Positions 25,975 through 36,371 of a stretch of 64,000 bases of DNA are shown piece by piece. How positions within the stretch are numbered: position 1 is the first letter of the stretch; each line of letters starts with the position of its first letter. Below the pieces are notes generated by a model, which ran no database searches, was not told the origin of the DNA, and saw only the letters and a program-made list of their open reading frames with translations. A program made the translations under genes and the position numbers. This stretch comes from Acrocarpospora pleiomorpha (GTDB lineage: Bacteria; Actinomycetota; Actinomycetes; Streptosporangiales; Streptosporangiaceae): positions 31,686-95,685 of the forward strand of contig NZ_BLAF01000049.1 of the NCBI RefSeq assembly GCF_009687885.1, given 5' to 3'.

Positions 25975-28541
25975 CGCAGACCACGCAGGTAAACACCGCC
26001 GCCGCCACCCGGCTCGACCTCGGTGGCGAGTGGGAGCTGATCTGGTCGGCGGGCCCGGACGACGTCCCCGCGGCCGTCCGCACGGCGGCCATCCCGGCAC
26101 AGGTGCCCGGCGAGGTGCACACGGCCTTACTCGCGGCCGGGCTCATCGCCGATCCCGATGTCGGGTGGGGCGAGCTTGCGCAGCGGTGGGTCGGTCACTC
26201 CCACTGGGTCTACCGGCGCCACGTGCAGTGGTCGCCGACGCCCGGGGCCCGCACCGATCTCGTGGCCGAAGGGCTCGACACGATCGCGGACGTCTACGTC
26301 AACGGCCATCGGGTCGGGGTCGCGCGGGACCAGCACCTGGCGTACCGGTGGCGGGTGGACGACGTCCTGCTGCCGGGCGACAACCTCGTCGAGGTGCGTT
26401 TCGCCTCGGCCTGGGACGCCGCCCGCGAGCATGAGCGCGCGCACGGCCCGCTGCCGAGCCCGTATGACGAGCCCTACCCGCACGTGCGCAAGGCCGCGGC
26501 CAACTTCGGCTGGGACTGGGGACCGCACTACGTCACCGCCGGCATCTGGCGTGGCATCCGGCTGGAGACCTACGCCGGGCGGATCGACCACGTGCGGCCG
26601 CTCGTCCGGCTCGACCACGCCGTCGCCCACGTGACGGCGCACGTGCGCGTGGACGCGCCCGCAGGCTCGGACGTGCGCGTCGAGCTGACCGACCCGGCCG
26701 GTCGGCGGGCCGGGTCGGCCGTCGGCACGGTGGTCGGGGACGAGGTGGCCATCGTCCTGCGCGTGGACGATCCGGACCTCTGGTGGCCGGTCGGCCTTGG
26801 TGCGCAGCCGCTGTACCGCCTCCAGGTGGAGCTCGAGCACGTCGGCGTGGTGCTCGACTCCACCGCCGTCCGGGTTGGCCTGCGCAGTGTCGCGGTCGAC
26901 GAGACCCCGGACCGGCTCGGGACGCGCTGGACGCTCGTCGTGAACGGCCGGCCCGTACGGGTGCGTGGCTACAACTGGATCCCCGACGACACCCTCGCCA
27001 GCCGTGCCACGCCCGAACGGGTGGCGCACCGGATCGACCAGGCCGTCGCCGGGAACGCCAACCTCCTGCGGGTCTGGGGCGGCGGTCACTTTGCGACAGA
27101 AGAGTTCCTAGACGCCTGCGATGAGCGCGGTGTCCTGGTATGGCACGATTTCCTCTTCGCATGTGCCGCGTACAGCGAGGACGACGAGATGGTCGAGCTG
27201 GTGACCGCCGAGGCGGAGCAGGCCGTCGCGCGGATGTCGGCCCACCCGAGCCTGGTGCTCTGGTGCGGCGGCAACGAGACCGTCCTCGGCTGGCACCACT
27301 GGGGGTGGGCCGACCAGGTGGGGGTACGCGGGTGGGGCGCCCGCTACTACCTCGACGTGCTGCCCGGTGTCCTGGCCCGCCTGGATCCGACGCGGCCCTA
27401 CGTGCCCAACTCGCCCTGGTCTGGCTCTCTCGACCGGGATCCGGCCATCGACACGCACGGCCTGAGCCACCTGTGGGACGCCTGGAACGAGCGCGACTAC
27501 GCCCACTACCGCTACCACGACCCGGCGTTCGTCGCGGAGATGGGCTGGTGCGGCCCTCCCGCGTGGACCACGCTCGGGCGCGTCATCGAGGGCGAGAGAC
27601 CAGGGCCCGACTCGCCCCAGACGCGCCACCACCTGCGCGCGATCGACGGCATGCACAAGCTGACCCGCGGTCTCCAGCCGCACGTGCCCACCCCCCGCGG
27701 CGACGCCGACTGGCACTTCGCGACCCAGGTGGTCCAGGCCCGCGCCGTCTCGACCGGCGTCGAGTGGCTGCGCTCCCGCGAGCGCTGCGGCGGGGTCGTC
27801 GTCTGGCAGCTCAACGACTGCTGGCCGGTGATCAGCTGGTCGGCCGTCGACAGCACGGGCATCGAGAAGCCCCTCTGGCACGCCCTCCGCCACTCGTTCG
27901 CCCCCCGGCTGATCACGGTTCAGCCGGTCCACCCCGGGCCGACCCACGACCCCACCGGTGACGCGGGTCTGGAACTCGTGCTCGTGAACGACACCGACGC
28001 CCCCTGGCATCCCGACGTCCTCATCCGGCGGGTCGGGCTGGACGGCCAGGAGCACGCGCGAACCCGCGTGCGGCCCGGCTGCCCGGCCGGTGGCCTCGTC
28101 CGGCTGCCCGTCGATCCCGCGGTCGGGCAACCGGCCGACCCGCGGGCGGAGATGCTCGTCGTCGACGCAGGGGGAGCGCGGACCACCTGGATTTACCGGC
28201 CGGAACGGGAGCTGACCGCTCCCGAACCCGAACGCGCCGTCGATGTCACCGTCGCCGACGGCGAACTGCACGTCACGGTCACCGCCGTGACCCTGCTGCG
28301 CGATGTGTGCGTGGCCGCCGACCGGCTGGCCGCGCCGCTCGACCTGGAGCCGTCCCGGCTCGCCGTGGACGACGCTCTCGTCACGCTCCTGCCGGGCGAG
28401 AGCCGCGTTTTCCGAATCACCCGTCGAGACGGCCGCGCGATCCGCGCCGCCGCTCTCCCCAGCACGCTGCTTGACATGTCGGTCCGGTCCTTCGGCGAGG
28501 TCACGGGCTCCACAGGGAATCGCAACGAAGGAACCCCATGA
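25971..28541 (+). CDS. Beta-mannosidase-like glycoside hydrolase, GH2
   Basis: 856 aa, no signal peptide, so cytoplasmic. N-terminal jelly-roll (LDLGGEWELIW, AEGLDTIADVYVNGHRVG, WDWGPHY), an immunoglobulin-like middle domain, and a TIM barrel with acid/base Glu436 in WCGGNE and nucleophile Glu523 in VAEMGWCG. These match mannosidase-type GH2 enzymes rather than beta-galactosidases. It should remove terminal beta-mannose from oligosaccharides brought in by the importer encoded just upstream. It is coupled to both neighbours by ATGA overlaps. Confidence 0.92.
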   Translation: MTQTTQVNTAAATRLDLGGEWELIWSAGPDDVPAAVRTAAIPAQVPGEVHTALLAAGLIADPDVGWGELAQRWVGHSHWVYRRHVQWSPTPGARTDLVAEGLDTIADVYVNGHRVGVARDQHLAYRWRVDDVLLPGDNLVEVRFASAWDAAREHERAHGPLPSPYDEPYPHVRKAAANFGWDWGPHYVTAGIWRGIRLETYAGRIDHVRPLVRLDHAVAHVTAHVRVDAPAGSDVRVELTDPAGRRAGSAVGTVVGDEVAIVLRVDDPDLWWPVGLGAQPLYRLQVELEHVGVVLDSTAVRVGLRSVAVDETPDRLGTRWTLVVNGRPVRVRGYNWIPDDTLASRATPERVAHRIDQAVAGNANLLRVWGGGHFATEEFLDACDERGVLVWHDFLFACAAYSEDDEMVELVTAEAEQAVARMSAHPSLVLWCGGNETVLGWHHWGWADQVGVRGWGARYYLDVLPGVLARLDPTRPYVPNSPWSGSLDRDPAIDTHGLSHLWDAWNERDYAHYRYHDPAFVAEMGWCGPPAWTTLGRVIEGERPGPDSPQTRHHLRAIDGMHKLTRGLQPHVPTPRGDADWHFATQVVQARAVSTGVEWLRSRERCGGVVVWQLNDCWPVISWSAVDSTGIEKPLWHALRHSFAPRLITVQPVHPGPTHDPTGDAGLELVLVNDTDAPWHPDVLIRRVGLDGQEHARTRVRPGCPAGGLVRLPVDPAVGQPADPRAEMLVVDAGGARTTWIYRPERELTAPEPERAVDVTVADGELHVTVTAVTLLRDVCVAADRLAAPLDLEPSRLAVDDALVTLLPGESRVFRITRRDGRAIRAAALPSTLLDMSVRSFGEVTGSTGNRNEGTP

Positions 28542-31500
28542 AACACCGAAGGACCCTCAGGATCGCGCTCGGCGCGATATTAAGCGCCCTCATGGTCACA
28601 ACGACGGCAGCGCCGTCGATCGCCCAGGATGGGCGCCAAATTCACGTGGCCAAGACCGGAAAAGACACCAATGCCGGCACGGCGGCCGAGCCGTATCTGA
28701 CAATCAACCACGCGGCGCAGGAAGCCCAGCCCGGCGACACGGTGGTCGTCCACGCCGGGCTCTACCGCGAATGGGTCAAACCGGCGCGCGGCGGCGCCGA
28801 CGAGACGCAGCGCATCACCTACACGAACGCCGGCGACGGCGAGGTGGTCATCAAGGGCTCGGAGGAGATCGACAACTGGGTTCAGCACAGCGGTGACGTG
28901 TGGAAGGTCACGCTGCCCGCCGCCTACTTCGGCGACTACAACCCGTACGCAACCGGCCAGCCGCAAGGCGGCGGAGACGGCGTCTTCCCCGGCTACACCG
29001 CAGGTGACGTCTACCTGAACGAGCAGGCCTACTACGAGAAGGCGACGCTGGGCAACGTGGAGGCCGCGCCCGGCACCTGGTACACGGAGGTGTCCGGCGG
29101 CACCACCACCATCTACGCCAACTTCGACGGCGCCGACCCCAACGCCAAGCTGGCCGAGATCAACGTGCGCCGCCAGGTGTTCGCACCGGACGCGTGGGGC
29201 CTGGGCTACATCACCGTCCACGGATTCACCGTCAAGCACGCGGCCAACACCTACTCCGACTTCCCGAGCAGCCCATCCCGGCGGCAGGCGGGCGCGATCA
29301 GCGTCAACGGCGGCCTGAAGTGGATCATCGAGAACAACACCGTCATCAACGCGCGTACGATCGCCATCGACATCGGCCTGGGTTGTGACGAATGGGCCGG
29401 CAACCGCCCCGGCCAGACCCGGACGAACTTCCGCGACACCGCCAAGTACGGCTCCCACATCGTCCGCAACAACTACATCGGCAAGTCCGGCCAATCCGGC
29501 ATCGCCGGCGTCTTCTCCTGGAACTCCGACATTCTGTACAACCTCATCGAGGACACCAACTACCGCGGCGAGTTCAGCGGCGCCGAGACAGCTCCGATCA
29601 AGGTTCACTACATGAACGAGGGGCTCATTAAGGGCAACTACCTCAAGAACTCCAAGGGCGGCAACTCCGCTGGCATCTGGACGGACTGGGGCAACCAGAA
29701 CGTCCGCGTCACCGGCAACATCGTCATGAACAGCCCGTGGGGCTACTACGCAGAGGCCGTCCACGGCCCCATCCTCGTGGACAACAACGTCTTCATCGGC
29801 AACAGCGACATCCGCATGCTGGACGCCACCGGCGTCGTGTACGCCAACAACATGTTCATCGACAACGGTCGCATCGCCGTGGACGGCGGCGGCCGGGACG
29901 CCTACTACTTCCAGCCGGGCACGATGAACGAGACCACCGCGCCCACCTCTGTCCAGAAGTTCTTCTGGTACAACAACCTGGTCCAGGGCTCGACCCTGCC
30001 GACCGACGCGACCGGCAAGACGCACGTCAAGGAGGGCAACTCCACCGGCGTGCTGTCCGGCGTCCAGGTCGCCGCGACCAACCGCGAGGTGAAGCTCGAC
30101 TTCACCCTCGACGCCACCGGCATCAGCGGCCTGACGCCGGTGACGAAGGCCAGGGTCGGGGTCATCCCCCTCGCCAACGAGAGCATCGCCGCCGACGTCA
30201 CCACCGACTTCTTCGGCAAGCCGTTCAGCGGGATGGCCGGACCCTTCGCCGAGGCGAAGAACGGCGGCAACTCGTTCACACTGTGGCCCCCGGCGGGCCA
30301 GACCGTGCCGGAGCCCCCGGCCCCGCCGACCGACGTGCCGGTCAACCTGTCGCTGAACCCCGACGCGAAGGCCCTGGCCTCCTACGAGGACACCAACCTG
30401 CTCGCGAAGTACGCGATCGACGGCAACGGCTCCTCCCGCTGGTCCAGCGACCACAGCAACGACCCGAACGCCTGGATCCAGGTTGACCTCGGGGACGAGT
30501 ACGACGTGTCCAAGGCCGTCCTGTCGTGGGAAGCGGCCTACGCGAAGTCGTACAAGATCCAGATCTCGGGCGACGGCCAGCAGTGGGAAGACGTCTTCTC
30601 CACCACGACCGGCGGTGGCGGCGTCGAGACGGTGCAGATCCGCAAGAAAGCACGCTACGTTCGCATGCAGGGTGTCCTGCCGCAGACGCCGTACGGCTAC
30701 TCGCTGTACGAGTTCGAGATCTACGGCACCCCGGTCCAGCCGGAGGTTCCGGTCAATGTCGCGCTGAACCTGCCGCCGTCCGCGTACACGGCGTCGTCGC
30801 AGTCCAACGACGGCAGCGGCGAGACCAACAGCCAGCCGCAGAACGACCGCTCGGCGTTCCGCGCGTTCGACGGCAACACCTCGACGCGCTGGGGCTCCAA
30901 CGGCGGCGACACCCAGTGGATCCAGGTCGACCTGGGCAAGACCTACGTCCTGGACAAGGTCGTGCTCAACTGGGAGGCCGCCTACTCCTCGACGTACAAG
31001 ATCCAGACGTCGGCGGACGGCAGCACCTGGACCGACGTCCACTCCCACAATGACTCCACGCCGACCGGCGACCACATCGACGAAATCGTGCTCGACCCGC
31101 TGGCGGAGGGACGCTATGTCCGCATGCAGGGCACCAAGGCGGCCACCCAGTGGGGCCTGTCGCTCTGGGAGTTCGAGGTGTACGGCAAGGTCAAGCCGGC
31201 CGACACCGCCCCCACCTGGCCGGCCACGGCGCAGCTCCAGATCAGCGCCCTGACGGACACCTCGGCGACCGCCACCTGGCCCGCCGCGACCGACAACCAG
31301 GCGGTGACCGGCTACAAGCTCTATCTCGGCCAGACGCTGAAGGCCACGCTGGGCGCGGACGCGCGCAGCTCCGGCGTGACGGGCCTGGCCGCCGGCCGGA
31401 CCTACACCGTGAAGGTGACCGCGCTCGACGCGAACGGCAACGAGGGCCAGGGCCTGGCGAAGACGTTCACGACGCCGGGCAACCCGGCGACGCGGGCGCT

Positions 31501-34500
31501 GTCCACCTCCTACCCGCGCACCTACGCGGACTGGGAGGAGGGCCTGCTCGCGGGCGACGGCAAGCAGGGCGTCATCATCTTCGGCAACCCGCGCGAGGAG
31601 ACGGTCGTCTTCAACGACCGCGACTTCTTCATGGCGCGGTCGGAGAACCGCCCGCACCGGACGTTCAACACCGTCAGCCAGGAGAACATCAAGAAGATCA
31701 GGGACCTGCTGATCGCCGGCAAGTACCAGGAGGCCAACCAGCTCGCGGCCGACGTGCAGGGCTATCAGGGCGGCGGCGAGGGCAGCAAGCACCCCGGCTT
31801 CAAGATGACCCTCCAGCTGCCGGCCACCGGTGAGGTCACCAACTACGTCCGGTCCACCGACTACTCCGCGGGCGTCGTCTCGGTGAACTGGACCGACGAC
31901 AAGGGCGACTGGAAGCGCGACTCCTTCGTCTCGCAGACCGACGGCGTCACCGTCCAGTACCTGCCCGCCCCCGCCGGGCAGAAGCTCGACGTCAAGCTCG
32001 GCCTGTCCATCGACCCGGGCATGAACCTGCTCAACAAGGGCGTCACGTACGTCAACAACTCCAACACCGACTTCCTCAACCTGCGGGCGAAATACCCGAA
32101 CGGCAGCTACAACGCCGGGTACGAGGGCGTCACCCGCATCGTGACGGACGGCGTCAAGACGATGGCCGGCACCGACGTCTCGGTCACCAACGCGACCTAC
32201 GTCATGCTGCTGTCGCTGACCCAGCGCTACGACGGCACCTACGCGGGCGGCGTCCCCGCCGAGCAGGACTGGAACAAGCAGCTCCTGCAAGCGCGGTTGG
32301 CGGCGATCCCCGGCGACTACCAGGCGCTGCTCAATCGGCACGTGGCCAAGCACAGCGAGATGTTCAACCGCGTCTCGATCGACTTCGGGGCCGGCCCCGA
32401 GGACCGCTCGAAGTCCAACGAGGAGCTGCTCGCCGCGCAGAAGACCGCGACCACGCCGAACCTGGCCCTGTTCGAGCGGCTGTACTACTCCGGCCGCTAC
32501 CACCTGATCGGGTCGAGCAGCGCGACGGCCCCGCCCGACCTGCTCGGCAACTGGACCGGCGACAGCAACGTCGGCTGGGACGGCTACTACCACCTGGACG
32601 CCAACCTCAACCTGCAGATCTCCGGCGGCAACATCGGCAACCTGCCGGAGGTGATGGCGGGCTACTGGTGGATCAACAAGCAGTGGCAGGCCGACTTCCG
32701 GACCAACGCCCAGAAGCTGCTCGGCACGCGCGGCATGCTGACAGGCGGCAACACGCCCAACGGCGAAGGCCTGATCTCCAACATCAACTTCGACTATCCG
32801 TACCAGTACGTCACGGGTGGCGAGTCGTGGCTGCTCTACCCGTTCTGGGAGCACTACCAGATCACGGGCGACAAGACGTTCCTGGAGCAGCAGTACTACC
32901 CGCTGATCCGGGACATGGGAGATTTCTACGAGGACTTCCTCGTCGAGAAGGACGCCAACGGCAAATACGTCTTCGCGGGGTCCATCTCGCCGGAGAACCG
33001 GCCGGCGGGCGGTGTGCCGCTGTCGGTCAACTCGGTGTACGACATTTCCGGCGCCCGGTTCGCGCTGTCGACGCTGATCGAGACGAGCAAGGCGCTCGGC
33101 AGGGACCAGGACAAGATCGCGGTCTGGCAGGAGAAGCTCGACAACCTGCCGCCGTACCTGGTCAACAATGACGGCGCGCTGGCCGAGTGGGCGTGGCCGG
33201 ACCTGGCGAACAAGAACGCCTACCAGCACCGGCACTCCAGTGGCCTGATGCCCGTCTGGCCGTACCGCGAGATCACACCGGAGAAGAACAAGCAGCTGTA
33301 CGACGCGGCCAAGGTGTTCCTGCAGAAGAAGGACGGCGGCAGCTACGAGAACGCCGGCCACGGCCTGCTGCACGGTGCGCTGATCGCCGCCGGCCTGAAC
33401 AACGCCGAATCCGTCAACGCGAAGCTGATGCGGTTCGCCAAGGACGACTACTACTACAGCGGCCTGTCGACGTCGCACTACAACAACAAGGGGGTGTTCG
33501 CGACCGACGTCGTCAACTCCGTACCGACGATCATGATGGAGATGCTGGCCACGACCGACCCCGGCACGCTGGAGCTGCTTCCCGCGCTGCCCAAGGGCCT
33601 GAAGAAGGGCTCCATCTCCGGCATGCTGGGCAAGAGCCGGTTCACCATCGACGACCTCGACTGGGACATGGACAGCCACAAGGTGAAGGTGACGTTGACC
33701 TCCGACGTCGACCAGAACCTCACCCTGATCCAGCGCGACGGCATCGAACAGATCACCGGCATGCAGGTTCAGAACTCGCCGCTCGGAAATATCGCCCGCG
33801 TCCTTCCCCTGAAGAAGGACCAGACGGTCACGCTCGAGCTGACGCTGAAGGACACCTCGCGGGTCAACCTGGCCCTGAACAAGCCCGCGACCGCCTCCTC
33901 GCAGTCCAACGCCGACCAGGCCGCCGCCAAGGCATTCGACGGCGACCCGGTTTCCCGCTGGGCCGCCGGCGAGAGCGCCGACAACTGGCTCCAGGTCGAC
34001 CTGGGCGGCATCTACGCCCTCACCGAGGTCGACCTGCGGTGGGAGGCCTCCTACGCCAAGCGCTACAAGCTCCAGGTGTCGATGGACGGCACCAGCTGGA
34101 AGGACATCCACACCCAGGCCAACTCACCCGGCGGAACCGAGAAGATCCCAGTGAACGCTCTGGGCAGGTACGTCCGGATGCAGGGCGTGGAGAAGTCCGG
34201 CCAGTGGGGCTACTCCCTCTACGAGATGGAGGTCTACGGCCAGGCAGCCCCCAACATCGCGCTCGGCAAGACGGCCACCGCGTCGTCGGCGTCCAACGCC
34301 CAGCAGACGGCCGCCGCCGCCTTCGACGGCGACAACACCACCCGCTGGAGCGCGAGCGAGTCGGCCGGCAACTGGCTCCAGGTGGATCTGGGCGACACCT
34401 ACACCGTCTACCAGGTCGCCATCGACTGGGAGGCCTCCTACGCCAAGGGATACAAGGTGCAGACCTCTCCCGACGGCGAGACGTGGACCGACAAGTTCAC

Positions 34501-35167
34501 CGAAACCGCAAGCAACGGCGGCACGGACCTCATCGACCTGAACGCCGACACCCGCTACATCCGGATGCAGGGCGTGGAGAAGTCCGGCCAGTGGGGCTAT
34601 TCCATCTACGAGATGAAGGTCTACGGCGCCCTCCCCGACACCGGGACCACCATCCTCATCTCCGGCGTCACCGACGGCACCGAGTACGGCGACAGCCAGG
34701 AACTCACCATCGCCTGGGAAGTCGCCGGCACCGGCGTCAAGACCGTAACCGGCACATTGGACGGCCAGCCGTTCACCTCCGGAACCGCCCAGCAACTCCA
34801 CCAACTACCCCTGGGCGACCACACGCTCACCGTCACCGTCGCCACCCAGTCCGGCGGCACATACGAACAGTCCGTGAAGTTCACCACGCTCACCTCCACC
34901 GACGAGATCTCCGCCTTGATCGAGCGCTTCCAGGCCACCAGCCAGCTGTCACCCACCGGCGCCGCCAAGCTCGAGGACAAGATCTCCAAGGTCATGGTCT
35001 CCGAGGACAAGGAACGCGAACGAGACAAAAAGAAGATTGTCAAGAAGCTGACCCGCTTCATCGAAGCGGTCAACGACCCGAAGACCGTCTCTGACCTCGC
35101 AGTGAAGGCCACGTTCCTACGCGACGCCAACGCCCTGATCGTGGCAAACGGCGGCACCCCCGTCTAA
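28538..35167 (+). CDS. Giant secreted multidomain glycosidase: beta-helix, CBM32-like x2, FN3, GH95, CBM32-like x2, Ig-like, FIMAH
   Basis: 2209 aa. Signal peptide 1-29 (cleaved near PSIAQDG). Residues 30-595: right-handed parallel beta-helix with DUF1565-like start (GKDTNAGTAAEPYLTINHA) and Asn-rich turns; GH141-like activity is possible but unproven. 600-885: two F5/8C (CBM32-like) domains. 888-985: FN3. 986-1775: GH95-type catalytic region, with WDGYYHLDANLNLQ (about 1347), SISPENRP (about 1483), QHRHSSGL (about 1565) and a possible catalytic Asp in VFATDVVN. 1776-2031: two more F5/8C domains, nearly identical at MQGVEKSGQWGYS. 2035-2118: Ig-like. 2120-2209: FIMAH domain, Lys-rich. GH95 members remove alpha-L-fucose or alpha-L-galactose. 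It probably trims a fucosylated, mannose-containing glycan outside the cell for the importer. Confidence 0.92.
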   Translation: MKHRRTLRIALGAILSALMVTTTAAPSIAQDGRQIHVAKTGKDTNAGTAAEPYLTINHAAQEAQPGDTVVVHAGLYREWVKPARGGADETQRITYTNAGDGEVVIKGSEEIDNWVQHSGDVWKVTLPAAYFGDYNPYATGQPQGGGDGVFPGYTAGDVYLNEQAYYEKATLGNVEAAPGTWYTEVSGGTTTIYANFDGADPNAKLAEINVRRQVFAPDAWGLGYITVHGFTVKHAANTYSDFPSSPSRRQAGAISVNGGLKWIIENNTVINARTIAIDIGLGCDEWAGNRPGQTRTNFRDTAKYGSHIVRNNYIGKSGQSGIAGVFSWNSDILYNLIEDTNYRGEFSGAETAPIKVHYMNEGLIKGNYLKNSKGGNSAGIWTDWGNQNVRVTGNIVMNSPWGYYAEAVHGPILVDNNVFIGNSDIRMLDATGVVYANNMFIDNGRIAVDGGGRDAYYFQPGTMNETTAPTSVQKFFWYNNLVQGSTLPTDATGKTHVKEGNSTGVLSGVQVAATNREVKLDFTLDATGISGLTPVTKARVGVIPLANESIAADVTTDFFGKPFSGMAGPFAEAKNGGNSFTLWPPAGQTVPEPPAPPTDVPVNLSLNPDAKALASYEDTNLLAKYAIDGNGSSRWSSDHSNDPNAWIQVDLGDEYDVSKAVLSWEAAYAKSYKIQISGDGQQWEDVFSTTTGGGGVETVQIRKKARYVRMQGVLPQTPYGYSLYEFEIYGTPVQPEVPVNVALNLPPSAYTASSQSNDGSGETNSQPQNDRSAFRAFDGNTSTRWGSNGGDTQWIQVDLGKTYVLDKVVLNWEAAYSSTYKIQTSADGSTWTDVHSHNDSTPTGDHIDEIVLDPLAEGRYVRMQGTKAATQWGLSLWEFEVYGKVKPADTAPTWPATAQLQISALTDTSATATWPAATDNQAVTGYKLYLGQTLKATLGADARSSGVTGLAAGRTYTVKVTALDANGNEGQGLAKTFTTPGNPATRALSTSYPRTYADWEEGLLAGDGKQGVIIFGNPREETVVFNDRDFFMARSENRPHRTFNTVSQENIKKIRDLLIAGKYQEANQLAADVQGYQGGGEGSKHPGFKMTLQLPATGEVTNYVRSTDYSAGVVSVNWTDDKGDWKRDSFVSQTDGVTVQYLPAPAGQKLDVKLGLSIDPGMNLLNKGVTYVNNSNTDFLNLRAKYPNGSYNAGYEGVTRIVTDGVKTMAGTDVSVTNATYVMLLSLTQRYDGTYAGGVPAEQDWNKQLLQARLAAIPGDYQALLNRHVAKHSEMFNRVSIDFGAGPEDRSKSNEELLAAQKTATTPNLALFERLYYSGRYHLIGSSSATAPPDLLGNWTGDSNVGWDGYYHLDANLNLQISGGNIGNLPEVMAGYWWINKQWQADFRTNAQKLLGTRGMLTGGNTPNGEGLISNINFDYPYQYVTGGESWLLYPFWEHYQITGDKTFLEQQYYPLIRDMGDFYEDFLVEKDANGKYVFAGSISPENRPAGGVPLSVNSVYDISGARFALSTLIETSKALGRDQDKIAVWQEKLDNLPPYLVNNDGALAEWAWPDLANKNAYQHRHSSGLMPVWPYREITPEKNKQLYDAAKVFLQKKDGGSYENAGHGLLHGALIAAGLNNAESVNAKLMRFAKDDYYYSGLSTSHYNNKGVFATDVVNSVPTIMMEMLATTDPGTLELLPALPKGLKKGSISGMLGKSRFTIDDLDWDMDSHKVKVTLTSDVDQNLTLIQRDGIEQITGMQVQNSPLGNIARVLPLKKDQTVTLELTLKDTSRVNLALNKPATASSQSNADQAAAKAFDGDPVSRWAAGESADNWLQVDLGGIYALTEVDLRWEASYAKRYKLQVSMDGTSWKDIHTQANSPGGTEKIPVNALGRYVRMQGVEKSGQWGYSLYEMEVYGQAAPNIALGKTATASSASNAQQTAAAAFDGDNTTRWSASESAGNWLQVDLGDTYTVYQVAIDWEASYAKGYKVQTSPDGETWTDKFTETASNGGTDLIDLNADTRYIRMQGVEKSGQWGYSIYEMKVYGALPDTGTTILISGVTDGTEYGDSQELTIAWEVAGTGVKTVTGTLDGQPFTSGTAQQLHQLPLGDHTLTVTVATQSGGTYEQSVKFTTLTSTDEISALIERFQATSQLSPTGAAKLEDKISKVMVSEDKERERDKKKIVKKLTRFIEAVNDPKTVSDLAVKATFLRDANALIVANGGTPV

Positions 35168-35179
35168 GCCCACCAAGGT

Positions 35180-35202
35180 GTGCCGGGGTCCCGCCCCGGC
35201 AC
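35180..35202 (+). terminator. Terminator-like hairpin after the giant glycosidase
   Basis: gtgccgggg-tcccg-ccccggcac is a perfect 9-bp stem with a 5-nt loop, 12 bp after the stop codon. It lies at the end of the glycan operon. Confidence 0.75.
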
Positions 35203-35234
35203 CCCTTCCGGTCGGCAGGGGAGATCACCCCTGC

Positions 35235-35274
35235 GAAGGGCGCCCTCCTACGCACCCGGGGAGGGCGCCCCTTC
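35235..35274. terminator. Second long hairpin between convergent genes
   Basis: gaagggcgccctc pairs with gagggcgccccttc (one bulge), loop 13 nt. It covers the last 27 codon bases of the convergent RDD gene and can act on both strands, separating the two converging transcripts. Confidence 0.65.
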
Positions 35275-36291
35275 CGTGATTGCTGGGGAATCGGAGCGCC
35301 CTACATCTGGTGGTATCCGGCGTGTGACGTCGGTGTTCGCCAAGCGGTCGTGAAGTGTCCGGCCGTCGGGGTCGAGAAGCGCCCACAGCCCGTCCACGAT
35401 GAGAGCGAGCTGCCCGTATGTCGGTTCGAAGAGCAGGAGCGGGAAGAGCAGCGTGCGAAGGGCTGTCTTTCCCGCCGTCGGCCGTGCTGTCGGCTGTACG
35501 GAGACGAGGTGGATGCGCAGCAGCCGCTTGCCCGGTGTCCGCCCCCACAGACTGTGGTTCACCCAGAAGTACAGAAACACTCCGGCCAGGGTGAGTAACC
35601 GTTCGGGCTCCGCCTTGTCCAGCGAGAGAGCCGACCAGCTCAAGATTCCGAAGTCCAGGTGGATGGAGGTGTCGAAGCTGATCACGGACAGGATGGGTTG
35701 GATGACGAAAGTGAGGGTCACGACAATGATCATGTAGTCGACCAGGAGCGCCACCGGTCGACGCCAGGTCACACCGGCCGATGGAACGACCGAGGTGGTG
35801 GCGCTCATCATCCGAGTGGTGAGTAGAACAAGCGTGGCGGCGGCCAGAAGGCAGAGTTGGGTGCTTCCCCAGCTGCTCATCACTGTGGCGAACCACTCGG
35901 CGCTGAGGATGGGCATCAAGCCGCAGCCTTCCTCAGCCGCGTAGACAGGGACGACCGGCACGAGGACCGCGATCGCAACGAGAACGCCCGCCGTTCGCCG
36001 CCCCACGACCCGCGGATCCCTACCGCCCAAGCAGGCGAGAAATCCCACCAGGACCACGACCGCGGGGAGGCCCCATGCCTCCACGTTCTCCATGATCCTG
36101 TCTAGATCGCCTCGCAGCGGATCTAGTAGGGGTGTCTCCCACCCTCCCCAGCCGCCAACGCAGCCGAAGGTCTCGTACGCACCAGGCTGGAGCCGGAAGC
36201 GCCATTCCTCCCACGTCGGGAAGGCGGCGACGGCTGCAGCCACCAGCCAGGTCAGCAGTGCCGGTCTCGACAATCGGGGGGAGTCCGACAA
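35248..36291 (-). CDS. RDD-family membrane protein
   Basis: 347 aa from TTG 36291, five bases after AAAGGA. About six hydrophobic segments. The RDD domain occupies the C-terminal half: WRRPVALLVDYMIIV, then SLWGRTPGKRLLRIHLVS and GRTLHDRLANTDV. The N-terminal half has two or three membrane segments and a Cys/Trp-rich outside loop (FGCVGGWGGWETP). The substrate is unknown; some RDD proteins act in ion or solute transport. Monocistronic, convergent to the glycan operon. Confidence 0.85.
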   Translation of the reverse strand: MSDSPRLSRPALLTWLVAAAVAAFPTWEEWRFRLQPGAYETFGCVGGWGGWETPLLDPLRGDLDRIMENVEAWGLPAVVVLVGFLACLGGRDPRVVGRRTAGVLVAIAVLVPVVPVYAAEEGCGLMPILSAEWFATVMSSWGSTQLCLLAAATLVLLTTRMMSATTSVVPSAGVTWRRPVALLVDYMIIVVTLTFVIQPILSVISFDTSIHLDFGILSWSALSLDKAEPERLLTLAGVFLYFWVNHSLWGRTPGKRLLRIHLVSVQPTARPTAGKTALRTLLFPLLLFEPTYGQLALIVDGLWALLDPDGRTLHDRLANTDVTRRIPPDVGRSDSPAITEGAPSPGA

Positions 36292-36371
36292 GGCGGTCCT
36301 TTCGGCTACGAGAACGTGGGATGTCGAACAGTATGATCTCCTCAGCGGCCGGTGCTTTCAAACTCGGTGGT

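Noticed and set aside
28580..34111. 1843-codon open frame on the - strand opposite the giant glycosidase
   Set aside because: High-GC antisense shadow: composition is dominated by Val, Asp, Gly and Arg, with no domain. The + strand frame has signal peptide and seven recognisable domains.
34180..34620. Long direct repeat (the stretch encoding MQGVEKSGQWGYS occurs twice)
   Set aside because: This is duplication of the F5/8C domains inside one gene, not a mobile or CRISPR repeat.
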